Source: Timema cristinae
Lineage: Eukaryota; Arthropoda; Insecta; Phasmatodea; Timematidae
DNA: 64,000 nucleotides
Reading direction: 5' to 3'
Assembly: GCA_039000515.1 (NCBI GenBank)
Contig: JBCFYV010000001.1
Span: 54,721,904 to 54,785,903 of the forward strand
Shown: positions 58,000 to 64,000 of the stretch, piece after piece
Layout: each line of letters begins with the position of its first letter
How positions within the stretch are numbered: the stretch's first letter is position 1
Notes under the pieces: model-generated
Told to the model about the DNA's origin: nothing
What the model saw: the letters and a program-made list of their open reading frames with translations, nothing else
Databases searched by the model: none
Program-made: the position numbers and the translations under genes

Positions 58000-60900
58000 C
58001 TACTCACTCCCCGCTGAGACCGCACTAGTGTCCGTGTCAGTCCCGCCCTCCGTGTCGCTGTCATCTTCTTCGTCATTGTCAGTGTCAACGTCCCGTCTTA
58101 TTCGTCCCTGTGCCTCTTTAAGTCTGTCTATGTAGGCTGTCTTTGCTCTATCTGACGCTTCCAGTGCAATCTGGTCTAAGAATTTCCAATAGACTGGGTC
58201 CCTCAGTACTTCGCCTACTAATCTTCCCTGGATCTCTCTCTGGTAGTTCCTTCTTGCTTCTAGTGTAATGACACACTCAAGCACCACATGTTCAGGGGTT
58301 CCCTCCTCACCACATTGACAATTCCCCGACTCTATCAATCCCAGCTTCCTTAGAGATGCCGGGTACGGTCCCTTCCCCGTGATGAAGTGGACAAGACCCC
58401 GAGATGGCTGGAGGTGCTTATTCTCTAGTCTCTCAACCACATTTGGGAACAATTGATAAGTCCTCCTACCTGTCCCACTTCTCTCCCAACGTCTCTGCCA
58501 CTCCTCCAACAGGACTATTTCCGCCTCTCCAAAAGTTCTCACATCGTGTGTGGTGAGGAGTCTCACCTTCTCCAAGTTTCTCTTTTTTAGCCAGTACGCC
58601 ACAGCTTTCTTCCTTATGAGGAGGTCCAACGGCCATACACCTAGGGCCACACTCAATGCATCCGTTGCTACAGTCCGGTAGGCTCCCGTCAGCCTCAATA
58701 AGATGTTCCTCTGCAGACCCTGAATCGCCTTAGCCGGAGCGACATTGGTTAGTCTGTGAGCCCAGATGCACGCCCCATAGCTCACAATGGAGAGAAGGAT
58801 CATCTGATGGTATGTCCTTATTATCCGCATAGGCAGATAAAACCGCCTCTGTCCCATGCTTATAATTTTATTCATCTCCGACAGAGTTTTCCCCATCACT
58901 CCCTCCATGTGCGCTGTGAAGTTCCTCTTTTCATCTAGGGTAACTCCCAGGTATCTGACCGTATGGCTTCTTCTTATAGATTTCGTACCTAACTTTATGG
59001 TCGGATCCCTAGCCAATCTACCCTTAAACAGCATGAAGGTCGTCTTCGCCGGTGCCATTTTTAACTTGACACTTTTACACCAGGTGTCAAGTTCTTCAAG
59101 AACCTGGTTACTTTTTTCCTCTAAGTTCCTTCTCGAGTACCCTTCTATTACTATTAGAAGGTCGTCTGCGAAGGCAACCACACCCTGCGTCTCTGGCATC
59201 CCCTCCAACAAGTACAACACTGGTTCCAGGCTGACATCCCAAAATATCGGGCCACATACCGATCCCTGGGGACATCCCTTCGTCAGTAGCTTCTGAACCT
59301 TATTTCCTGGACATCTCAGGGTGGAGTATCTATTACGACAGTAGTCCTTAAGACTCCTATACAGCTGCCCCGGACACTGAATCTCTCTTAATCTGTCAAA
59401 CATCGCCGGCCACCAGAGGTTGTCAAAAGCGCCTGAGATGTCCACAAATATTCCTACGACGTATTTACCATTTGCCGAGTCAATCAGTTCCATTGCTCTG
59501 CAGATTGCGTCCTCTGTCGACCTGCCTCTTCGGAAGCCATACTGCTGCTGATGCATGCCCATGACTGTCCTGTGTCTCAGTAATCTTTCACACAATATCT
59601 TCTCCTGCAACTTCCCTACTGTGTTCAACAGGCAGATGGGTCTGTATGACTTCGGAATAAGCGGATTTTTATCCTCCCCCTTGCTTAGCACGATTACCTC
59701 GCTCTGCTTCCAGATGTTCGGGATTCTGCCTTGAGCGAGGCATTCGTTTAACAGCCCTGCAAGGAAAGGAGCAATAAGGTCAGCCGTCTTCTCCAGCACC
59801 TCGACCTTTATCCCGTCCGGACCAGGCGCCTTTTTCTTACCCATCAGAGCAATGTTCCTGATCACCTCCGCCCGACTAACAGGTTCTACCTCTTCCTCAT
59901 TTACATACTCGTCATTCTCCATCCTCTCCCTCAACATTTGGTGCTCTTCAGTATCTTCTGTCACGTCGTCATCTGGCAACAATGTCTCCATTAAAAGAAC
60001 CGCAGACTCTTCCCAGCTGGTCGTGGTACTCCCATCATCCTTAGATAGCGTGGTTATCATGGCTGGGGGGCGTAATTTCCCGGAGGCTATCTTAAACGGC
60101 ACCCCCCAAGGTCTCCTCTGTAACTCCTCCTGTACATACTTCTCCCAACTTTTCCTCTTCTCCTGATACAACCCATCCTCAAACTCTCTCTTGCTCTCCC
60201 TGTAGATATTTAACAGCACCACACGACCAGCCGGGTCTCGACACCTCTGATATCTCCTACGCGTTCTCCTAGCCCATGCTCGAAGACTCTGCAGTCTGTC
60301 ATTCCATGGCTTATTACCAACCTTGGTATCACCTTTCACCACAGGTATCGACTTCCTCATTGCATCCTGCAGAGCCCACGTCAGCTGTTTGGCCTTCATG
60401 TTGACATTGTCGCCTTGTGCCACTGGACTGGGCAGTATCAGTTCAGCCCTCAGCTTCTCCCAGTTAGCTTTGCTCATGTTGTATCTCCTTCTTTTCCCTT
60501 CCCCATTTCCATCCACCAGCCTCCCCGCGACAAATTCAAAGACGATCAGGTTATGGTCACTGACCGTGACGTTGTCCACAACCCTCCAACCTTCCACCAT
60601 GTCCATGGACTCGGCGTTACACAAAGTGACGTCAATGTTGGAAGAAGCCCCAGCTCTCCCCTGATATGTAGGGGGTTTATTCGGTTGGTTCGCAACCTCA
60701 AGCCCATGACCATAGATGAACTCCTCCAAAGCACGACCCCTTCTATCTCTCCCAATCACCCTATTACTATGCCACATGGGAGACTTAGCATTAGCATCAG
60801 CGGTAATTATGAGTGGCACACCTGCGTATGTCCTACATATTATCTCCAACTGATCAAGATATGGCTCAATTGGATGCCTAAATTGAAAATATAGGTTTGC

Positions 60901-61203
60901 CACTATACACCTGCCTGAGCTAGTTCCCAGTTCTACGCATGTTACCCACTGGTTACAGAGCTGTTCAATCTTAGTTACGGCAATTTCCTTGTTAAACACC
61001 ACTATTGCGCTCATTGGAGCTTCTCCACTAACAACAATTCTAGTGACCACCGGCATATGCGGAACTTTCCCTCTCAAGGTATAGGGTTCCTGAAGACACA
61101 CAACATCAAGTCCCATCTCCTCAGCAAGCTTGCGGACTTCATGCAACACGGTCACGCTCCTCATTCCATTAATCTGTCCTATTCTAATGGTGCTATCCCC
61201 CAT
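58000..61203 (-). CDS. LINE pol: endonuclease-reverse transcriptase, intact
   Basis: About 1067 residues from the ATG at 61203-61201; the frame is open for at least 12 codons upstream from another ATG at 61239. I prefer the downstream start because it overlaps the preceding stop as TAATG and sits just before the endonuclease. Positions below count from 61239. Endonuclease 18-240: N24 in GQIN, E51 in QEPY, D148 and N150 in TADAN, D203 in NIDVT, and S227-D228-H229, all catalytic-type residues present. Reverse transcriptase about 465-760: APGPDG, YRPICLLN, FVDISGAFD (D600), CPQGSVCGP and FADD (D692, D693). C-terminal finger C974-x-C976-x7-H984-x4-C989. The last 30 residues are Asp/Glu-rich, which is not typical. 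It would nick the target and prime cDNA synthesis there. No stop or frameshift. Confidence 0.95.
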   Translation of the reverse strand: MGDSTIRIGQINGMRSVTVLHEVRKLAEEMGLDVVCLQEPYTLRGKVPHMPVVTRIVVSGEAPMSAIVVFNKEIAVTKIEQLCNQWVTCVELGTSSGRCIVANLYFQFRHPIEPYLDQLEIICRTYAGVPLIITADANAKSPMWHSNRVIGRDRRGRALEEFIYGHGLEVANQPNKPPTYQGRAGASSNIDVTLCNAESMDMVEGWRVVDNVTVSDHNLIVFEFVAGRLVDGNGEGKRRRYNMSKANWEKLRAELILPSPVAQGDNVNMKAKQLTWALQDAMRKSIPVVKGDTKVGNKPWNDRLQSLRAWARRTRRRYQRCRDPAGRVVLLNIYRESKREFEDGLYQEKRKSWEKYVQEELQRRPWGVPFKIASGKLRPPAMITTLSKDDGSTTTSWEESAVLLMETLLPDDDVTEDTEEHQMLRERMENDEYVNEEEVEPVSRAEVIRNIALMGKKKAPGPDGIKVEVLEKTADLIAPFLAGLLNECLAQGRIPNIWKQSEVIVLSKGEDKNPLIPKSYRPICLLNTVGKLQEKILCERLLRHRTVMGMHQQQYGFRRGRSTEDAICRAMELIDSANGKYVVGIFVDISGAFDNLWWPAMFDRLREIQCPGQLYRSLKDYCRNRYSTLRCPGNKVQKLLTKGCPQGSVCGPIFWDVSLEPVLYLLEGMPETQGVVAFADDLLIVIEGYSRRNLEEKSNQVLEELDTWCKSVKLKMAPAKTTFMLFKGRLARDPTIKLGTKSIRRSHTVRYLGVTLDEKRNFTAHMEGVMGKTLSEMNKIISMGQRRFYLPMRIIRTYHQMILLSIVSYGACIWAHRLTNVAPAKAIQGLQRNILLRLTGAYRTVATDALSVALGVWPLDLLIRKKAVAYWLKKRNLEKVRLLTTHDVRTFGEAEIVLLEEWQRRWERSGTGRRTYQLFPNVVERLENKHLQPSRGLVHFITGKGPYPASLRKLGLIESGNCQCGEEGTPEHVVLECVITLEARRNYQREIQGRLVGEVLRDPVYWKFLDQIALEASDRAKTAYIDRLKEAQGRIRRDVDTDNDEEDDSDTEGGTDTDTSAVSAGSE

Positions 61204-61205
61204 TA
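61201..61205 (-). promoter_or_regulatory. TAATG stop-start junction
   Basis: On the minus strand the stop TAA of the middle frame (61205-61203) shares its last A with the pol start ATG (61203-61201). In SART1, an R1-clade LINE, the same UAAUG pentamer drives translation of the second frame by termination-reinitiation. The same use here is inference from identity of the motif. Confidence 0.7.
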
Positions 61206-62330
61206 CGGATAGTATGTGTGCACGTAGCACGCAGGCCATGCCACGCTGGGGTTAAACGTCTTGCGACCGTGTGCCGTCACAAATTGCCTATAAGTATTTT
61301 CCATATCAAAAGTTTCCTCTCTCCTCTTGAAGACCTTATCAATTAGTCCCCGCAAACTGTCCACGTCCGTTGGTAGATTCATAGATCTTAGTTGAATTCT
61401 ATCCAACGACTCGGGAGAGGGAAAAGTGATACTGTCCCCCTTTTCATGACCCAGTCTCACCACGTGCCTCAGCGCCATGTGCAGCACTCTCTCTTCTTCT
61501 AACCTGGATAACCGCATCGTCTCCTCGAGGGTTCCGTACGCCTGAGAGGGTACATCCCTCTCTCCTTTCAGCTGCCCCTCCATCTCCATATTCACTTCTG
61601 CTGTCTGGCTCCCCCTGCTGTTTGTGTTGTGATCCATACCCTTTTCTTTCTTTTTCTTGCCATATCCAAATCCCCAGAGCTTCCAATTTTGTTTATGTTT
61701 CGCCCCCAGATCTGCTTTTCCGCAAGTCCCCGCTCCAGCTTTCTCTGGCGTCCCCTCCTCCTTTTCCTCACACTTGACTCCATTGGTGCTTTCCACCCAT
61801 TCCCTATTCATGCCTTCACATATGATACATATGTTCTCCACCACCTGCGGATTTATTACCGCATTGTGCAGTTGTGATATCAGGGTGGAGGATGCCGCCG
61901 CCGAGTCCCCAGTTGACGCAAACCTCCCATTCCAAAATTCGTTGCCGGGCCAACTATTTCCATCCCATGGATATGTAGTAACTAGGTAATATTCACCCTC
62001 CCCGAAGATCTCATAGGGAGCTCGCCGGGTCGATATTACCCGTATACCTGTATCCGCTAGAATCTTCTGCCGATCCTCAAAGTGCTCCATAACCCCATCC
62101 ATCCACAGCAGCTCTAACACCGCAACAGCACCCGCACCTGCACCATACTTCCCATAAGCATCAAGTAGGCATTCCCTTACTTCTTTATAAAATAGCTCGT
62201 TCTGGTGTCTCGAACCACTCCAAACTCCAAGACCAAATCCACGATTTGCACATGTACCTTTTGTGAGACCTCCTTCGAGATCCTGTACGCCTCGAAGAAC
62301 AACATCTCCAGAATAATCCTTATCCTTTTT
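61203..62330 (-). CDS. LINE middle frame, C-terminal part (function unknown)
   Basis: Open for 375 codons from 62330. A GTG-initiated reading of 305 codons from 62120 also exists, but I see no reason to start there, because similar coding sequence continues upstream to 62330. It is the +1-frame continuation of the frame at 62320-63339. Beginning KKDKDYSGDVVLRGVQDL, it runs through a compact region (about 1-185) with YYLVTTYPWDGNSWPG and ICIICEGMN, a Lys/Glu/Gly-rich low-complexity linker, and a helical C-terminal part (RLEEERVLHMALRHVVRLG and FPSPESLDRIQLRSMN). No CCHC knuckle, no enzyme motif and no family that I recognise. Its stop forms the TAATG with pol. Confidence 0.7.
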   Translation of the reverse strand, partial: KKDKDYSGDVVLRGVQDLEGGLTKGTCANRGFGLGVWSGSRHQNELFYKEVRECLLDAYGKYGAGAGAVAVLELLWMDGVMEHFEDRQKILADTGIRVISTRRAPYEIFGEGEYYLVTTYPWDGNSWPGNEFWNGRFASTGDSAAASSTLISQLHNAVINPQVVENICIICEGMNREWVESTNGVKCEEKEEGTPEKAGAGTCGKADLGAKHKQNWKLWGFGYGKKKKEKGMDHNTNSRGSQTAEVNMEMEGQLKGERDVPSQAYGTLEETMRLSRLEEERVLHMALRHVVRLGHEKGDSITFPSPESLDRIQLRSMNLPTDVDSLRGLIDKVFKRREETFDMENTYRQFVTAHGRKTFNPSVAWPACYVHTYYP

Positions 62331-63339
62331 CTATATATGTACTCATAGATCCCGGTGCCATATCTGGCTGGAAAGGTCTTCCCCCTTCTTCTGTACCATT
62401 TACAAAGTAATCCCTAATAAATTTTGCTATCGGGTCATCCCTCTGATTATGGCTCATGTACAACCTGTCTCCACGCCCCTCATTCCTCAGGTTTGGTCCT
62501 ACCAAACCTATGATGGACCCTCTACTAACTACATCCTTCACTACTGGTTTGCCTTTGTTATCTCTTTCTCCTTTGTTTACAAAACACGTGGTCGACGAAA
62601 CCCCGATGAGTCCGGACGCGACTATCTCATAGTCTCTAAGATAAGAAACACTACCATCCCGACCCGCCGCAACCTCGCTATAACCACACGACCTATATCC
62701 AGAGGAGGTACAGTAGTATTCATTTTCTCCGTAGTTGTACTTACATCTCCGCGTGAGAAGCCTACTGATGAAACCTTCCACAGTCATTTCCTGGTAGTAT
62801 GCCCTAGTAACCTCAGGTCCATCAGAAGCCAGAAATTTGAGGAGTGCAGCCATAAACTCGTAAGTCCATTTGTGGACCATTGTACGCACAGATTTTATAT
62901 GTTCCTCGGCAACCTCAACTTTAATTTCCCCTCTCTCAACCATGCACCCCATATCCACCGATGGTAGTGGGATAACATGCTGCTTCAGTCTCCTCCAAAA
63001 TTCCTTACAATTTCTTTCCCCTCCTCTCCGCTCAGTGTTCCCCAGAGTCTCTCCTCTTGTCCTAGGTTTATTCTCAACCAGTTTCTGCCCACTATATTTT
63101 TGCACTCTTTCCTTCTCCACCTCCCCATCTTGAATAACCTTTACAGATCCAAGCACCATTTTCGCTGCCATCCTTTCTCTATGTGCTGCCGCCCTTTTCA
63201 TATTCCTTGCACGTTTGGACGGAGGTATCCTCGTTCTACTCTCCGTCCTGTCGTTCTTCGAGCCAGTCCGATACACGTCTAGTCTAGTCGCTATCAGTCT
63301 AAGTAGTTCAACAATCTCATTTAGTATCTCAGTAACCAT
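62320..63339 (-). CDS. LINE middle frame, N-terminal part (function unknown)
   Basis: 339 codons from ATG 63339, which overlaps the stop of the Gag-like frame by 11 bases. Residues 1-110 are basic and probably disordered (MVTEILNEIVELLRLIATRL, then Arg/Lys-rich). Residues about 110-190 look helical (EFWRRLKQHVIPLP, VHKWTYEFMAALLKFLA). Residues about 190-330 are Tyr/Gly/Cys-rich (CKYNYGENEYYCTSSGYRSC). It stops just after YIEKG within a run of five A, where the +1 frame is open, so the ancestral protein was probably about 710 residues. I do not recognise it; R1-type elements usually have only Gag and pol. Confidence 0.7.
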   Translation of the reverse strand: MVTEILNEIVELLRLIATRLDVYRTGSKNDRTESRTRIPPSKRARNMKRAAAHRERMAAKMVLGSVKVIQDGEVEKERVQKYSGQKLVENKPRTRGETLGNTERRGGERNCKEFWRRLKQHVIPLPSVDMGCMVERGEIKVEVAEEHIKSVRTMVHKWTYEFMAALLKFLASDGPEVTRAYYQEMTVEGFISRLLTRRCKYNYGENEYYCTSSGYRSCGYSEVAAGRDGSVSYLRDYEIVASGLIGVSSTTCFVNKGERDNKGKPVVKDVVSRGSIIGLVGPNLRNEGRGDRLYMSHNQRDDPIAKFIRDYFVNGTEEGGRPFQPDMAPGSMSTYIEKG

Positions 63340-64000
63340 AGTCTGTTCTTTCCATTTGTCTCCTCAGTAATAGTTGATGTGTCGGACAGTCTCTTGAGTT
63401 GGGTTTTTTACACTTCTCACTGCGTTTCCTCGTTGTGCATGGAATACATATTTCCTCTCTACTTTTACATTCCCTTACCTTGTGGCCCTCTTTGCCACAC
63501 TTTCCACAAACCTCCTCCTTACTCCTACAGTGAGCCATAACATGACCCAGATCCCTACACCTATAACACCTAGTGATCACCGTATAGTCCTTAATGGACA
63601 CTGCGCTAAAGGAAATATAAACCCTACAGCTCAAGAGCAAGTTCCTGATCTTTGGAGATACTTCTACTACATTATTTACTACCCGTCTGTCCCTTGCCCC
63701 TGTTTTAAATCGGGGCTTGAACCCCTCCTCAAACTCCTCTCTAGATACCTTCCCCCTCATGTTCTGCTCATACGTCATTCTGGTAAGCTCCCCCGTTGTT
63801 AGATCCCTATCCACATCATAAAATATTACCATTGGTCGCCTTCTCTTGGGCTCCTCACAGGCCATTGTCTTCGCAATCTCCTTGTTTTCCATAATCTTCT
63901 TAGCGTCCTCATCCGAGTCTGTCTCCACTATGAGTTTAGCCCCAGCAGGTCGTATGGACCGTATTCTAATCTGATCCTTTGCCGGGTCAATCTTCCCCAT
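63329..64000 (-). CDS. LINE Gag-like ORF1 protein, N-terminus off the window
   Basis: 223 codons visible; the frame is open to the window edge, so the Met at 64000 is probably internal. Residues about 10-80 resemble the RRM-like fold of R1/jockey-type ORF1 proteins (KLIVETDSDEDAKKIMEN, then RRPMVIFYDVDRDLT). Two perfect CCHC knuckles follow, C145-x2-C148-x4-H153-x4-C158 and C165-x2-C168-x4-H173-x4-C178. A third Cys-rich block (C185, C188, C197, C205) lacks the His at the expected place. It would bind the LINE RNA and form the ribonucleoprotein. Its last bases overlap the middle frame. Confidence 0.88.
   Translation of the reverse strand: MGKIDPAKDQIRIRSIRPAGAKLIVETDSDEDAKKIMENKEIAKTMACEEPKRRRPMVIFYDVDRDLTTGELTRMTYEQNMRGKVSREEFEEGFKPRFKTGARDRRVVNNVVEVSPKIRNLLLSCRVYISFSAVSIKDYTVITRCYRCRDLGHVMAHCRSKEEVCGKCGKEGHKVRECKSREEICIPCTTRKRSEKCKKPNSRDCPTHQLLLRRQMERTDYGY

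Larger units (their letters stand above)
57190..64000 (-). mobile_element. R1-like LINE, three-frame, 5' end beyond the window
   Basis: Minus-strand non-LTR retrotransposon of at least 6.8 kb. Order from 5': Gag-like frame with zinc knuckles (63329-64000, open at the edge), a middle frame split in two (61203-63339), endonuclease-reverse transcriptase (58000-61203), a 3' UTR of about 0.8 kb, and an A-rich end (AATAAATAAAAAAATAA, minus strand, near 57220-57200). An AP-type endonuclease, FADD reverse transcriptase and a C-terminal CxC-H-C finger put it with the R1/TRAS/SART type. It is clearly less AT-rich than its surroundings. The intact pol suggests recent insertion. A decayed relative is at 30650-32170. 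Confidence 0.9.

Noticed and set aside
58756..63802. Many plus-strand frames of 60-170 codons across the LINE
   Set aside because: Antisense shadows of the GC-richer LINE coding sequence; no motifs.

Overview
The window is AT-rich eukaryotic nuclear DNA, most likely from an arthropod and probably an insect. The clues are interstitial (GGTTA)n tracts of the arthropod telomere type, a complete piggyBac element, an R1-like LINE, and many decayed tRNA-derived SINEs. The species cannot be named from sequence. I found no convincing host gene: no spliced conserved protein, no rRNA, no intact tRNA, no CRISPR. Every protein I recognise belongs to a transposable element, so this is a gene-poor, repeat-filled region.

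Layout, left to right. 301-538 is a long imperfect palindrome. 4456-7450 is a structurally complete piggyBac element on the minus strand, with TTAA on both sides, short inverted ends, subterminal GGTACTT/AAGTACC palindromes and a 645-residue transposase with the Asp triad intact. 8071-8342 is the best SINE copy of family A. 8590-10310 holds two different decayed LINE reverse transcriptase tails. 13139-15763 is a 46-bp satellite of about 57 units with a 690-bp higher-order duplication. 15961-30650 is mostly AT-rich DNA with SINEs, a tandem pair of diverged repeats, a (GGTTA)n tract between inverted repeats, and degenerate minisatellites. 30650-32170 is a relic of the same R1-like family as the right-hand LINE, interrupted by a SINE-B copy. 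37252-37545 is a second SINE-B copy. 42436-43624 is an undescribed non-autonomous element with 45-bp terminal inverted repeats. 45577-45985 is a cluster of TTCATGAA-type dyads. 47305-47690, 51300-51650 and 54990-55505 are minisatellites. 49500-50045 is a composite of LINE relic, a tiny SINE-tail insertion with its target duplication, and a satellite fragment.

57190-64000 is a large and apparently young LINE on the minus strand, running off the right edge. It encodes a Gag-like zinc-knuckle protein, then an unusual middle frame of about 710 residues (broken by one frameshift), then an endonuclease-reverse transcriptase of about 1067 residues. The pol start codon overlaps the preceding stop as TAATG, the stop-start arrangement known from the R1-clade element SART1. 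The middle frame has no relative that I recognise and is the most interesting item in the window.

The elements interact as layers. The LINEs supply reverse transcription in trans to SINEs. SINE families A and B have different heads and bodies but the same 3' tail, which suggests one shared LINE partner. Younger insertions sit inside older relics.
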